This document shows, one piece after another, positions 41,815-52,519 of a stretch of 61,658 nt of DNA. The notes beneath the pieces are model-generated. The model ran no database searches and had not been told where the DNA came from. It was given only the letters and a program-made list of their open reading frames with translations. Numbering within the stretch: position 1 is the stretch's first letter; every line of letters starts with the position of its first letter. The DNA is taken from assembly GCA_000310025.1 (NCBI GenBank), contig FN649741.1, forward strand, positions 6,432,389-6,494,046. The letters run 5' to 3'. A program made the translations under genes and the position numbers. Source of the DNA: Ectocarpus siliculosus (Eukaryota; Sar; Phaeophyceae; Ectocarpales; Ectocarpaceae).

Positions 41815-44643
41815 CTGCATTTTTGCGACGTCTGAAGCGAAAGATGCTGGCCTTGCGCTAGTGTACAAAATCTCGTTCGATCCAGCTTCTCTTCGTAATG
41901 AGACGGTTGGACGTCTGCTTTACAGCCCCCTTTGGTCGTCCAAGAAACGTCGGCGGCTTGAGCGGCTGGTGATTGATCTGCGTAGTGTGCGGGCGGCGGA
42001 TGTGGGCATCTCCGCTCGTTCGAGGGAGGATGTGGACACTTCTGCACGTTCAAGGTCTGGTTCGGCGGGCTCGGGGGGTCGCCGCTCTCAAATGGGGGGG
42101 CAACCCTCGGAACCTTCCGGGTGGGGCACTTCTGCGTCTGCTGGGTCCTACCATTCCTCTCGTACTCACGACCGCCCGCATACACAGAAATACCTCAGGC
42201 AGGATGCAGGCCGTTCGCGAGGACATGACACCCGCGGACGCACGGATGCTCATCCGGGTGCCGGCGGGGGTAGCCACCGGAATGACGGGGGAGGTAGCCG
42301 CCGGAATGCCGGGGGGGGGGAGGCTTCTGACCGTGGCGGGCACACTCATCTCTCCTACTATGGTCCGACTAGTAGCAGGCAAGTACAGTATGGTATCGCA
42401 GGACAAAATGTGCCGTTTTTCCAGCAGCCGTGGGCCGTAGATGCGCTTGGAAACCCGTACGCGTTGCAGCCGCCGTTCATGGGGTCTGGGGGTCAACAGT
42501 GGCCGGTGACAATGCAGGACCCGATTACTGTCGCTTCTGCCCAAATGTCTGCGGCGGCCATGCCCCCGGTCAGTTCTTTGCCGCCTCACATCGCTGAAAC
42601 GTCGGTCAAAGCGACCCAACCCATCGTTGACCACCCCGAGCCTGGGCTAGAACGTGCACGACAGATATTGCATCGCATGTCTTTGTCGAGTTTTCCCCAG
42701 CAGCGGCAACCGTCGGCGACGGCGTCGCCGTCGGTAGCGGCTTTTGACGTGCCGTCGTCGAGACTTCCGTCGCCGATGTCGCCGCTGTCGGTGCCGTCGC
42801 CGCCGGTACCGCCGTTGCAGATGCCACCGCAGCCGGTGCTGCAGCCATCGGTGCCGCCGGTGCCGATGCCGCAGGTACCGCAGCCGTCGGTGCCACCGGT
42901 GCCGCAGCCGCCGGTGATGCCACAACAGCCCGTGCCGTTAGTAAAGTCAGGGCCACCATCAGTAGCCTCCGCTTTGCCATCGCATACATCATTTGCCGCT
43001 GTGAAAACAGAGGTACCGCCCCCCGCCTCCGTTGTGAAAACGGAGACGACACAGGTTTCTGGGGTGGTACCGACGCTCTCCCAACGTGTTTTGCCACAGG
43101 AACCACCGGTCTCGGCTATCGCGGTGTCGGTAGCGAGGCCACCGCTGCCGGCCGTGCACGCGGCCGCCTGCGATTCCGCTGATGACCGGGCACTGCCCCT
43201 GTCGTCTGCCGGTGCACGCACCGCCCAGGCACAGCTTGATGCAAACGCCGTTGCCGCCGCAGAGGCGTACGCCCTCAGCGTGCGCAAAGGATACGGCAAG
43301 CTTAAAGTGAACGAATTGTATGCGGTAGTCCCGCTTCCCCCGGCAGAATTTTCTGCCTTCGCTCGCTCGACCGAAAGTGTGTTGGCTGAAATCCTGTCGG
43401 CCGCCGATCCCTCCGGCAAGCAGACCATCAAGTCGCCTCATGGGTGGCTGGATGGTATGCCCCCTTTCACAAGCGTGTCCTCATGGCCATTTCGAACCCT
43501 CAAGGCGCCAATGCCGCAACCCGCGAATTGGTGGATTCTTCGTTTTCTCAGGTGAAATGTTTCTTGGAGACGAAGGACAAGTCGGGGCCTTCGGCATACC
43601 GTCGGCTGCTCAAACTGCTCGCGGATGAGTGGGAACCGAAAGGTTTCAACCGGGGCATCGACAAGCTGCAGGATTTTGGTGTGCCCAACGGCACGCCGTA
43701 CAGCAAATTCGTTACGAAGTTTAAGGCGTTAGCAATGTCGGAGTTGGCCTCGCATAGGGCTTTCGCGCCGGATCTGCGCATGGTACAGCGTGCGCTTCGG
43801 GACGCTTTGTTGGAGCAGTACCCGAATGTTCTCTCGTCTTTGCCGTTGAAAGAGAAGATTCTCCACAACGTGGTGTTTAGTGATCAGGATGAGCTTTGGG
43901 ATGCTTTGTCGTCGGAGGAAGCACTAAAACACTCGCCCGCCTGCAACGGCGACCGTTATTTTACCACTGTCACCTCTGGGTTTTCATCGGCGCCCACACG
44001 AGCCATGACTGCGACCGTGGGGCAGCAGCGGCCGCCACCGCCGCCGCCGCTGCAGCCGTCCGCGTGGTCGCCGGGAACACAATTTCCCGCCGGGGTGATG
44101 GCTATCGACCCTGTGCCGTCCGATAACACATGTCCATTCGAGCAGGACTACGACTGCGGGCCGTTGCGTGGTCACTACGGCTTTGTGTACAGCGTTGTGG
44201 CAAGTATGGCTAAGATGGACCCCCATTTGTTTACACCGCTGTTGACCCCTGCCGACCGAGCGCAAGCTCTGCGGCGATTTTCTGGCCAATGTCTCAACTG
44301 CGGGCAGGCGGGCCACAGCCTGAAAACTTGCCCGTATGCTTTCACCAATTACACCGGCCTCTTAAACCCGGCCATTGCTTCGCATGCTGATAGCGTTCAG
44401 GTTTTTCAACGTTGGCAAAGCCGCATGAAGTCGCACCGCCCGCGTGTACACAATAAAAATGGCCCGGGTAAGAGCAGCGGCCATACACAGGGCGACGGCC
44501 GCCGCTCTGGGAAACGTAACTCAACTACACACACACCACCTCCGGCGCCGGCCGTAGGCGCCGCCGCGACCCCGGTGCCCGCCGCCGTACCTGGAACTCC
44601 GTACACTCGAAGTTCCGGAACCCCGCACTCGCGGGGTAACTGA
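41815..44643 (+). pseudogene. gag: Gypsy Gag, C-terminal part with CCHC zinc knuckle
   Basis: Continues the Gag frame after copia element 3 (CIFATSEAKDAGLALVYKIS). A Ser/Gly/Arg-rich region is followed by a Pro/Val/Gln-rich linker, then a helical region (AQAQLDANAVAAAEAYALS). Near 43446 the frame shifts by one base within a run of G (ggg, where gggg would keep frame), and the capsid-like domain goes on (FHKRVLMAISNPQGANAATR...FNRGIDKLQDFGVPNG). A canonical C-X2-C-X4-H-X4-C (CLNCGQAGHSLKTC) lies at 44290-44331. It ends at TGA 44641-44643, in the same frame as Pol. Confidence 0.85.
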
Positions 44644-44658
44644 CACGCCGGTGACGGC
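44641..44658 (+). promoter_or_regulatory. Gag UGA stop with Pol in the same frame (possible readthrough)
   Basis: Gag ends at TGA and Pol is open in the same frame from the next codon (CAC) for 1355 codons. The base after the stop is C, a leaky context. Three bases further on GCCG-GTGA-CGGC (44647-44658) can form a 4-bp stem with a GNRA-type tetraloop. Gammaretroviruses use an analogous arrangement with UAG and a pseudoknot. The stem here is short, so the structural part is weak evidence. Confidence 0.45.
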
Positions 44659-47600
44659 CTTTTGCACACATCGCCGTCAACAGCACCGGGTGTGCGCTGT
44701 ACGACTAGTTCCCAAGATGTTCGTATCACACAGACGCCTTCGGGCTCGCCTATGTTAGTTTCCCAACCTTTTATTTCTCAGATGTCGCCTCACGCCTCAT
44801 CACAGCCTGTTTTGGATGACCGACGTGACTCGTCGGCGCCGAATGCAGTCTTGTGGTGTGGGCGAGGGGCCGACCAGACTTCGGGTGTCTCACGGACGCT
44901 CGTCCCGATGTCTACGCCCCCCGGAGGCATGGCTCCGGCTTCTCCCACCGTTTCGGCGGCTCCGGGTGATCTCGTCAACCACGTTGGAGCACAGGAACCT
45001 TTCGGACAACCGCAGGCCCGCCGCGGTGGCTCGAGTACGCTTGTACCCACCGCGCCCCCTCCGGACCCCTCGCGACGTTCCTCTACGGAGCACCAACGTC
45101 GCACGGTGCTGACTGCACCGCCGTTGCCGAGCGCAAGTAACGGTTTCCCCAAATCGGAAGGTTCATGTTCTTTGTCACGAAATAGCGGTCACGAGCCTCC
45201 CGCGGCCGCTGACCATGTTGGTCGAGCGCCCGTGATGAAGGCCGCTTTTAATGAACGGGCCTACGCCGACGTTTTGCGCGAAAACGCCCGCGTAGACCGC
45301 TTGGTTTCGCACGCTTCTGCGGCTGGCTCACCGCTCTTGCCTGCCTCTCCTCGTTACCCACAATCCGGCCCGCCTTCGGGCGGCACCCAGATTGTCCTGC
45401 CGGTTGCCGGTGCCATTTCTCTTGACGATATTTCTTCAGGGAAGGTAAGCGCACCCGCGCGGCAGGCCCCTGTTTTTGACGGTTGTCAGGAATACTATAA
45501 CGATGAGGTTTTCCTCTTTTGGAAACCGCCGTCCTTTCTGTCTAACTGGACGCCCTGTGAATTCTCGGTTCATGGCGTTCGCTACGTGTGCGGCGAACAG
45601 TTCATGATGGCGGAGAAAGCCCGCATTTTCGGAGATGATGCCGCTTATGCCAAAATCATGGCTACCTCCGACCCGAGAGAACATAAGTCCCTTGGTCGCA
45701 AGGTACGCGGTTTTGACCATGCTCTATGGGAACTCCGGCGCGAGGATGTTGTCTTTTCGCTTTTGTATGCAAAATTCGCCCAAAATGCTGACGCGCATGA
45801 ACGTTTGTTGGCTACGGGTGACAGACAGATAGCGGAGGCCAGTCCTTATGACGGATTGTGGGGCATTGGTGTTGATGCCTCCGATCCGCGTGCGGCGTCG
45901 CCCTCCAAGTGGACTGGTAAAACCCTTTTGGGCAAAGCGCTTGTTGCGACGCGCACGCTTCTGCGTGTGCGCCCGGTCGAACCCGATAAGCCTTTACGCC
46001 CTGAACACTCGGGGCCACCTGCTCCCGTGTGTCCCACTATCCACGAAATTGCGCCCCCGGGTGAGGACTCTTTGGTCCATGATTCCTCGCCCGAGGACGC
46101 GCGCGGCCCGCTGGACGTGCCAGCCAACACGCACGCAGACCACTCGAAACAGGTGCTGCATATTGCCTCTGCTGCTTTTCGCGAAGCCGCCGCTTCCCCA
46201 CCGCCGTTATTGGCGGAACACGGCCCAGATTTGGTGAGCGGTGATGTTTTAGTAGATTGCGATACCTCTACGACGCGAGTCCGCGTTCATAGTGGTACCG
46301 GAGCCGTGTGTACAGCGCATGGTGTAGCCCTTTTGAACTCGGGCTCACCTTCATCTTTCATTGGTGATGCTTTCCTTGAAGCCATGGAGGCGTCAGGAGC
46401 TGCATCCGTCCACAGTCGTCGTTCGGTGCCCGTTCGGCAGTGGGGTGGTTTTGGCTCTGGCAATGCTCTTGAAACCACCTCATCCGTGCGGCTGTCCGTT
46501 CAATTTTTTTATGGTGATAGTGCCACCGCTTCGTTAGCGGTGTGGGTGTATGTTGTCCCAGCTGCCGCCATGGGTCACGCCCTCCTTCTTGGACGTGATA
46601 GTTGGATGCGTTTAAACTCTCGTTTGTCCACTACTTTGCCCACGCGGTCGGCAAGTGGACGCATCATGGAAAAACTTTCTCTGTCATCGGATTTTGCGGC
46701 GGGAGCTTCCACGTATGTCGCTGGACCCTCCGCCCCCGGGGCATCTTACTTCCTGCGGCACGCCGGCAGGAAGGGTGTCTCCCTTTCCGATAAACCCACT
46801 TTGACGAGGGTGAACCTCGTTCGCAACTCTGGCACCCCCGCTCTCACCGGCAACTATCTTGTCACGTTTTTACCGAAACACGGCGCCCTCTCGGCGTCGG
46901 ACGCGTTTGTTTCGGACGGGCCTCAACACATCCCATTGACAGGGTGCGCCGAGTTGGAGCCAGGTGAGGTGCTTGGAGTGGCGACTGCCCCACTTGTGCA
47001 GATTCCGCTTGCGTCGATTGATCCTACACCGCAGACGGCCGAGGGTGATGGGTTGAGTGACCCTCCGCCGCCAGCCCGTTCCGCGGATGGGCCGCCGTCT
47101 CGCGTGAATTATTTGCATTCAAACATCCCGGTTGCGGATCCGGAGATCTCGGATTCCCCCGCGGCCTCACTGCCGCCGAAACCGCCGCCACCGGATCTGT
47201 TGGAACGCCTCTCAGAAGCGCAGCGAGTGAGTTTTCGCGAGTTGTGGCAACGTTTGCCTGCACATTTGCACGATGTGACTTTTGATTTACATGACTCGGG
47301 TTGGACCCCGGAAGCCATCGACAGCCTCGCGGATGTGCTGTGTGACTTTTCGGATGTGTTTTCGCGGTCACCGTCCGATTTCGGTTGCTGTTCCGTGAAA
47401 CCGTTTCGTTTGGAAGTGCCCCCGGGAACGAAACCGTTGGCCTCGCGTCCCTATAGGCTCAACCCACTGGTGGAGAAAAAGGTCGATACAATTCTCGATC
47501 AATACCTTGCTGCCGGTCTTATTCAGCACTCGCAATCGCCGTGGGCGAGCCCTCTGGTTGTCATGCCTAAAAAGGACGGCAATCTGCGTTTGACCGTGAA

Positions 47601-48602
47601 CTACAAAAAGCTTGACAAATTGTGCAGCCTTGGTCAACAACCGCAGCCGCGAGTTGGCCACATCATCGATTCCCTGCACAAGGGCAAGGTGTTTTCCATT
47701 TTCGATCTTAACTCCGCTTTCCACCAAATCACCGTCGAAGAGGACACGGTTCAACTTACGGCGTTTTGTACGCCCACGCAACTTTTCGAGTGGCTCCGCA
47801 TGCCTCAGGGAAGCTCCGTGGCACCGTCGTGGTTCACCATGGTTATCAACGAAGTGGTTAAAGGTCTGGACCATGTGCTTGCATACCTGGACGATGTGAT
47901 TGTGTTTGACGCCGACCCCATCCACCATGTCGCCAACATACGGCTTTTTTTGGAGCGTTTGCGCAAGTTCAACCTCAAGCTTTCTCCTTTCAAGAGTCGC
48001 GTCGGCGCTAAGGAGGCTGTTTATTTAGGTCACACAATCTCCCCTGCGGGTGTTAGTCCTCGTGCCGATAAGGTCGAAGCCCTCACAAAAATGCCGCTGC
48101 CTAACAACGTCAAAAGGCTGCGTTCCTTGCTGGGTGGGCTTTCGTATTACCGCAAATTCATCAAGGGTTTGGCCATGCGCGTGAAACCACTCACAGACCT
48201 TTTGCGTAAGGACGCGAAGTTTTGTTTCACGCCGGCTATGGCGGATACTGTCAAAGAACTCTTGGCGAAACTGTCCGAACCTCCGGTTTTGGCTTTCCCG
48301 GATTGGGACGCTGTCGCAGATGGCAGCCGCCCTCTCCGGCTTTGCTGTGACGCCTGTATCGATGGTTTTGGTGCGGCCCTTGAACAGGAACAGGCCGATG
48401 GTTCAATCCGTCCCATTCTGTTCGTTAGCCGCGCTACGCTCGAATCCGAGCGCAATTGGACAGTGCTCGACTTGGAAGCTGGAAGTATCGTGTGGGCAAT
48501 TAAACGCTTACGCGGTTATTTTTGGTCTACGCACTTTCTGATTCATTCGGATCACAAGGCTTTGGAGAGCATCGTCAAGGTGGGTGAACACAACGCCGCT
48601 CG
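44644..48602 (+). CDS. pol: Gypsy Pol: NADAR domain, protease, reverse transcriptase, RNase H
   Basis: Residues counted from ATG 44662. 1-279: Pro/Ser-rich linker. 280-436: NADAR domain. About 540-650: aspartic protease whose motif reads LLNSGSPSSFIGD, so the catalytic Asp is Asn559 (AAC at 46336-46338). About 915-1100: RT with VDTILDQYLAAGLIQHSQSP, FDLNSAFHQI, LRMPQGSSVAPSWF, AYLDDVIVF (YLDD at 47884-47895) and AVYLGHTIS. About 1215-1310: RNase H with CCDACIDGFG, RNWTVLDLEAGSIVW and HSDHKALESIV. At about 48600 a small deletion removes the expected RVQRW segment and shifts the frame; the homologous sequence resumes as LEFLSSFKYTLVYRKG in the next frame. This copy is inactive by frameshift, by the protease change and by loss of integrase, but RT and NADAR core residues look intact. 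Confidence 0.9.
45499..45968 (+). other. NADAR (YbiA-like, DUF1768) domain within gypsy Pol
   Basis: About 157 codons. Conserved family blocks appear in order: FLFWKPPSFLSNW, GEQFMMAEKARIFGD, ATSDPREHKSLGR, the FDHALW block, LLYAKFAQNADAHERLLATG, EASPYDGLWGIG, KWTGKTLLGKALVATR. NADAR proteins act on N-glycosidic bonds of NAD/ADP-ribose-related compounds. Members are reported to cleave riboflavin pathway intermediates (YbiA) or to remove ADP-ribose from guanine. All blocks expected for a functional fold are present and the domain has no internal stop, although the rest of the element has decayed. Its role in a retrotransposon is unknown. Confidence 0.9.
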
Positions 48603-49660
48603 AGTTCCTTTCCTCGTTCAAATACACCCTTGTCTACCGCAAAGGCACTGCCAACGCCAATGCGGATTTTCTTTCGCGGTTGCCCCTGCCGGCAACCGAC
48701 GCGGATAGACACGGTGACACCAGTATCGCAGTCGATGACGCCGCGGGCGTGTATCTCATTCGTGCGTGCGGACGGAGTTATCACTCTAGTTCGACGCCGA
48801 ACATCGGCTTGGGTGGGCTTGACATTGACGATCAACGAGACGCGTTGGCACACGCGCCTCTGACGGAGGATGACTTTGGGGACTTCCGCCGTTTTTGGCC
48901 ACAAATGGTCCTGCCGGCTCTGTCGCCCTCCTCCGTAGTGGATTCGTCGAAATTTTCGCCGCCTGGTGTTTTCGCTGTCGTTTGCGATGCAGCCCCCGAG
49001 AGTTCTGTGCCCGATGGACCTCCTCCGGCTTCCGTTTCTGCGGAGCCAGACGTCGCTCCCTCGTCCACCGTCGGAACCTCCTCAGCTGCCCTGTCGTTTT
49101 CGCGTGGCCCTCTGATTTCTTCTCGTACCCGGGCGAGAACGAATTCGGCCTCGGGCATGGCTCACAGCCGTCCCAATTATTTTCCGCAACAACCACGGGC
49201 CGTTGTGGTGCCCAGACCGCCGCGACCTCCTCGAACGCCGGCCCGGTCGAGCCGTGCCGCGCGGTCTACGAGAACGGTGGGTAGCCCTACTTCTGGCCCG
49301 CTGCCTTCTCCGGCGCCGGCTGAATTGCAGCCGCCGCCGCCCGCGCCTGCTGCCGCCACCCCGGCGCCACCGCCGCCCGCGACGCCCATGCCGCCAGTGT
49401 TGTCGCCCGCAAGTACTAGCCCTGCGACTTCCGTGGTGCCGCCCACGGCCGCTGAGGAAGCTCACCTCCGCGACTGTGTGCATACATTCTCGCATGCCGA
49501 TTGGGCCCGAGAACAGCTGTCAGAAAGTGAGTGTGTAGCGGCTATACATTTTTTGTCGTTGGGATCCCCGGCGGTTTTGCCGGATACATTCTGGGATTGC
49601 TTGCCCTGTGCGCGACGGCCGGCGTTGTCTGATGTGGTCGTGAACCAGGCCCCTGCACCT
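48603..49660 (+). pseudogene. Gypsy Pol C-terminal remnant (frame 2, no integrase)
   Basis: Follows the frameshift with KGTANANADFLSRLPLPAT, the usual end of the gypsy RNase H region, then about 80 residues and a long Pro/Ser/Ala linker. A segment HADWAREQLSESECVAAIHF resembles the region that normally precedes the integrase zinc finger. No HHCC or D-D-E residues follow; the frame runs out at 49981 in unrelated-looking sequence. Confidence 0.7.
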
Positions 49661-50206
49661 ATCGCCGGACAACCTGTCCCCGGCGGGGTATGTGGTCGCC
49701 AGGGCCGCCATTCCCGCCCTTGTCACAAGGGAGGCACATCTGACGACAAAGGCCCTTGGCGGTGTAGTGGGGCGGCAGCGCTGGCGTTGGTCGGCCACCG
49801 TTCAGGGTTGGAATTCCGCTGTACTCGTAGAAGTCTGATTCGCGGGCGCTCGCCTCCTTGCAATCTTCGCACCATCGATAGAACCTACCCACGAACGTTC
49901 GGTGGCTGTCCATGCCCGCGGACGTTGCCGTCGGATCCCGGCCCGCACCCGCTTCCGAGGGCCCGCCCTGTGAGCGAGTGAACGTATGAAACCAACTGCA
50001 TCGACGACAATGGAGCAACGTAGTCAGATGGAGGCACACAGCCATCGCTCGCAGGGTTTCTTCAACACACTTCAAGGGCGAGTGAGAGCAAAACGCAAGT
50101 GATTGTTCCACCTCCAGAGACTCGTGAAAGGCATCAAATTTTTAGCATCAATACACACTCTGGATGGCGACGGCAACAAGAATTTAACATTATAGATGAC
50201 GAGAAA
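49661..50206. other. No supported gene
   Basis: Sequence after the last gypsy similarity. A 150-codon minus-strand frame contains scattered Cys (CEDCKE, CRQMCLPC) but matches no family I recognise, and the plus frame is Arg/Pro-rich without motifs. Confidence 0.35.
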
Positions 50207-50717
50207 AACAACAGAGGCAACGATAACCTGATAATGGAATCTTCGACCCAGAGGCCACACAGCTTCATTCAAAGGGTCAAATCGCACGCCTTGGTAGCAT
50301 CACAAAGAGGGAGAGGGGATGCCATGAGTACGTTGGGACGCGGGGTATCAACAACAACCAACAACAACAATCCGTTCACAATATACCCGCAATCTTACCG
50401 CCGGCAGAGGCGTTGGAGACGTGAGCGTGGCCTTCGCAGGTGCACTTGTCGGCATCCTTGCACGTGCAGCCGGCGATGTTGCAGCAGTTTGCTGAAACAG
50501 AACATCATGTCGAAAGGAGAGGTCACAACAACGCCATTAACAAAATAACAACAACAACAGAGGCAACGATGAGCTGACAATCGAATATTCGACCCTGAGG
50601 CCACAAAGCTTCATTCAAAGGGTCAAATCGCACGCCTTGGTAGCATCACAAAGAGGGAGCGGAGATGCGGTGAGCACATGGGGCGCGGGGCATCAACAAC
50701 AATAACAACGACGACGA
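50207..50717. repeat. Direct repeat of ~165 bp (50207-50371 and 50555-50717)
   Basis: Both copies run from cagaggcaacgat through ttcattcaaagggtcaaatc and cgccttggtagcatcacaaa to an aacaac-rich end, with about 15% differences by eye. A third, short relic (cagaggcaacga) is at about 50887. On the minus strand each copy follows one of the two Cys-containing exons. Confidence 0.9.
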
Positions 50718-50819
50718 CGACGACAACAACACGAAAAGAAGCTCACCCCCGCGCGAGCAACCGTCCTTGAACGTGGCGGGATTCTCCTTCCGCTTTTCGA
50801 TGGAGCTCTCTCCCGGAAC
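50399..50819 (-). CDS. Metallothionein-like Cys-rich exons (partial gene)
   Basis: Exon 50399-50491 has acceptor gtttcag and donor GTAAGAT. It encodes NCCNIAGCTCKDADKCTCEG followed by HAHVSNASAG: six Cys as C-C-X4-C-X-C-X5-C-X-C in about 30 residues, the C-X-C style of metallothioneins, which bind Cu/Zn/Cd through thiolates. An upstream exon ending at a GTGAGC donor near 50748 reads ENPATFKDGCSRG; its last phase (one base) fits the downstream exon (two bases), giving a Gly/Ala junction. The start lies somewhere up to about 50819 and the 3' exons were not found. Similarity to known brown-algal metallothioneins is in style, not in alignable sequence. Confidence 0.4.
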
Positions 50820-50853
50820 GAACACAACAGGCGGGGAGTTAATCCACAAAAAA

Positions 50854-50888
<35 letters not shown>

Positions 50889-52089
50889 GAGGCAACGAGA
50901 AGCCGACCGAGGAAATATTCGCGCATTGATTCGTTGTGAGCATGGTAGGAAGAATAGGAAGGAGTGATGCCTCCTGGTCTGAATTCGTCGCACGAATACC
51001 GACGTGTAGACGTCAACTTTCAACGACCTACAATTATATGTCCTTCGGCCAAAAAGGGGGCGGTTATGCCAACGAATGGGAAATCATACACATGAACAAC
51101 GCACTAGCACAACTTCGTTCATTGAATTAATTCACTCAAAAATTAACAACAACCACTGACAACACACACGTTTTTCTAAAGCATAAAGCCGAGGTCATGG
51201 GTAAACAGTTCCGAGTGATGTACGTAAAAGTCTCGGCCTCGCACCGCTAACTACGTAGAAACAAGACTGAACACCACAAAATACACCACCCAATGAACAC
51301 CACGGGATCGGAGTTTTTCCAATGTCTTCAGTCACCTGCCCTAGCCTGCTCCTATTCGGTAAAATTAGACCATCTGACCAGTCAACAGATGGTCCAATTT
51401 TCTCGAACAAAAGATATGTCGACGGGCTCTTGGTCTCCCAGCGGGGACAGTTCAGGAACAGTGATCCGAGGACGGTTCTGTGTTCCGTAGATGAAGGGAC
51501 CTGCTGTGGTACCTGTGGTAGACTTGGATGAGTCTACGGTGCCCCCATGCTGCGTAGCCTGTGTAGGGCACTCGCTTTCTCCTCTGTTTGTCGTGCGTTC
51601 GGCCTGCGGATCTAATACAAGCCATCAACGACACCTTCTAGTCACTGGACACAAATATGGGCATACATACCCGGCAAACACTCCGGCTCTAGGAGTGATC
51701 AATGTCTCGCCCCACGGTCCCCGAACGCAGCGGCGTCACCATGTGGACCAAAGGTGAGAGACGATCAGTTCCCAGCGATTTACGGTTTCTGATTGCGATG
51801 CCTTCCCTAGCCTGCTTCATTTACGCCGTCTCATGGATCAACATGGGGTGCGCCGACGCTCTTTCTTTCCCACCACATGTCCACCCTCCGTCATATTTTC
51901 AAGACGGTGACCGAGCCCACAATAAAAGCGTAGGACCGCTAGTGCAAGCACAAAATTAGTGGGCAATGTTTGTGCGTGTCATTTTAAAGCTGATTCTAGG
52001 CGAACAGGGTGACAAAGTGACGAATGAGTGTGCGGGCAGGAGACAGAAACATTGCGGATTTGCGAAGTGGTCACGGGTAGATAGCAGGG
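50820..52089. other. No firmly supported gene; (AAC)n tract
   Basis: An AAC microsatellite spans about 50850-50890. A plus-strand frame ending near 51531 contains VDEGTCCGTCGRLG but has no other support. Nothing else was recognised. Confidence 0.35.
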
Positions 52090-52519
52090 GTGCCGAAAGG
52101 GATCTCGTTAGCAGACGAACTAGCACGCATGTTCCCGCTCAAACCATCCAACACGCCTCCCGAGGGGTTTCCAGTTTTGATTGCTATCACCTCACCCCCT
52201 CAACACTCTCCAAATATTCACTCTTCTCCGTGGATCGGACGCCAAAAGTATAAACTCTGTCATTTTTGTGACTCGGAAAGGGAAGGTAAGTATCTCTCGA
52301 TGAACACATGGGATTGTCAATTGCGAACACCGGGAGAAAAACGAGTTATGCAGAACTGATTCTCACGGGCATTCACGTACGCCGTTATCATACTCTTCGC
52401 GCTCTCACCCGTCCGTGCAGACTGCCCGAGAGTCGACGAGACGCACTATTGTCGTCGACAACGATGGTGGCTATGATAGCGACTTCAGTCCTTCGGAGGA
52501 GGAAAGGGAGCACGGGGAG
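52090..52519 (+). CDS. Possible exons of an unrecognised gene
   Basis: Frame 52090-52285 (LADELARMFPLKPSNTPPEG...RQKYKLCHFCDSE) ends at a strong donor (gggaag|gtaagtat). It carries one C-X2-C, as in the C-terminal zinc region of piggyBac-type transposases, but the remaining Cys/His residues are not visible. A second segment, 52421-52519, sits between a possible acceptor (gtgcag) and a weaker donor (ggggag|gtgatt) and encodes an acidic stretch (GYDSDFSPSEEEREHGE). Whether they belong together is unknown. Confidence 0.25.

Larger units (their letters stand above)
31894..49660 (+). mobile_element. Ty3/gypsy retrotransposon with NADAR domain, interrupted by copia element 3
   Basis: Order on the plus strand: long leader (31894-32869), Gag split by copia element 3 (34452-41809), in-frame UGA, then Pol with a NADAR domain, aspartic protease, RT and RNase H, which place it in Ty3/gypsy. 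No integrase core and no 3' LTR were found after about 49.66 kb, so the 3' end is deleted or replaced. A TGGCGTCGTCTGGC-type primer-binding site occurs near 32010 after cataacat, suggesting a 5' LTR end there; its start cannot be fixed without a second copy. Confidence 0.85.
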
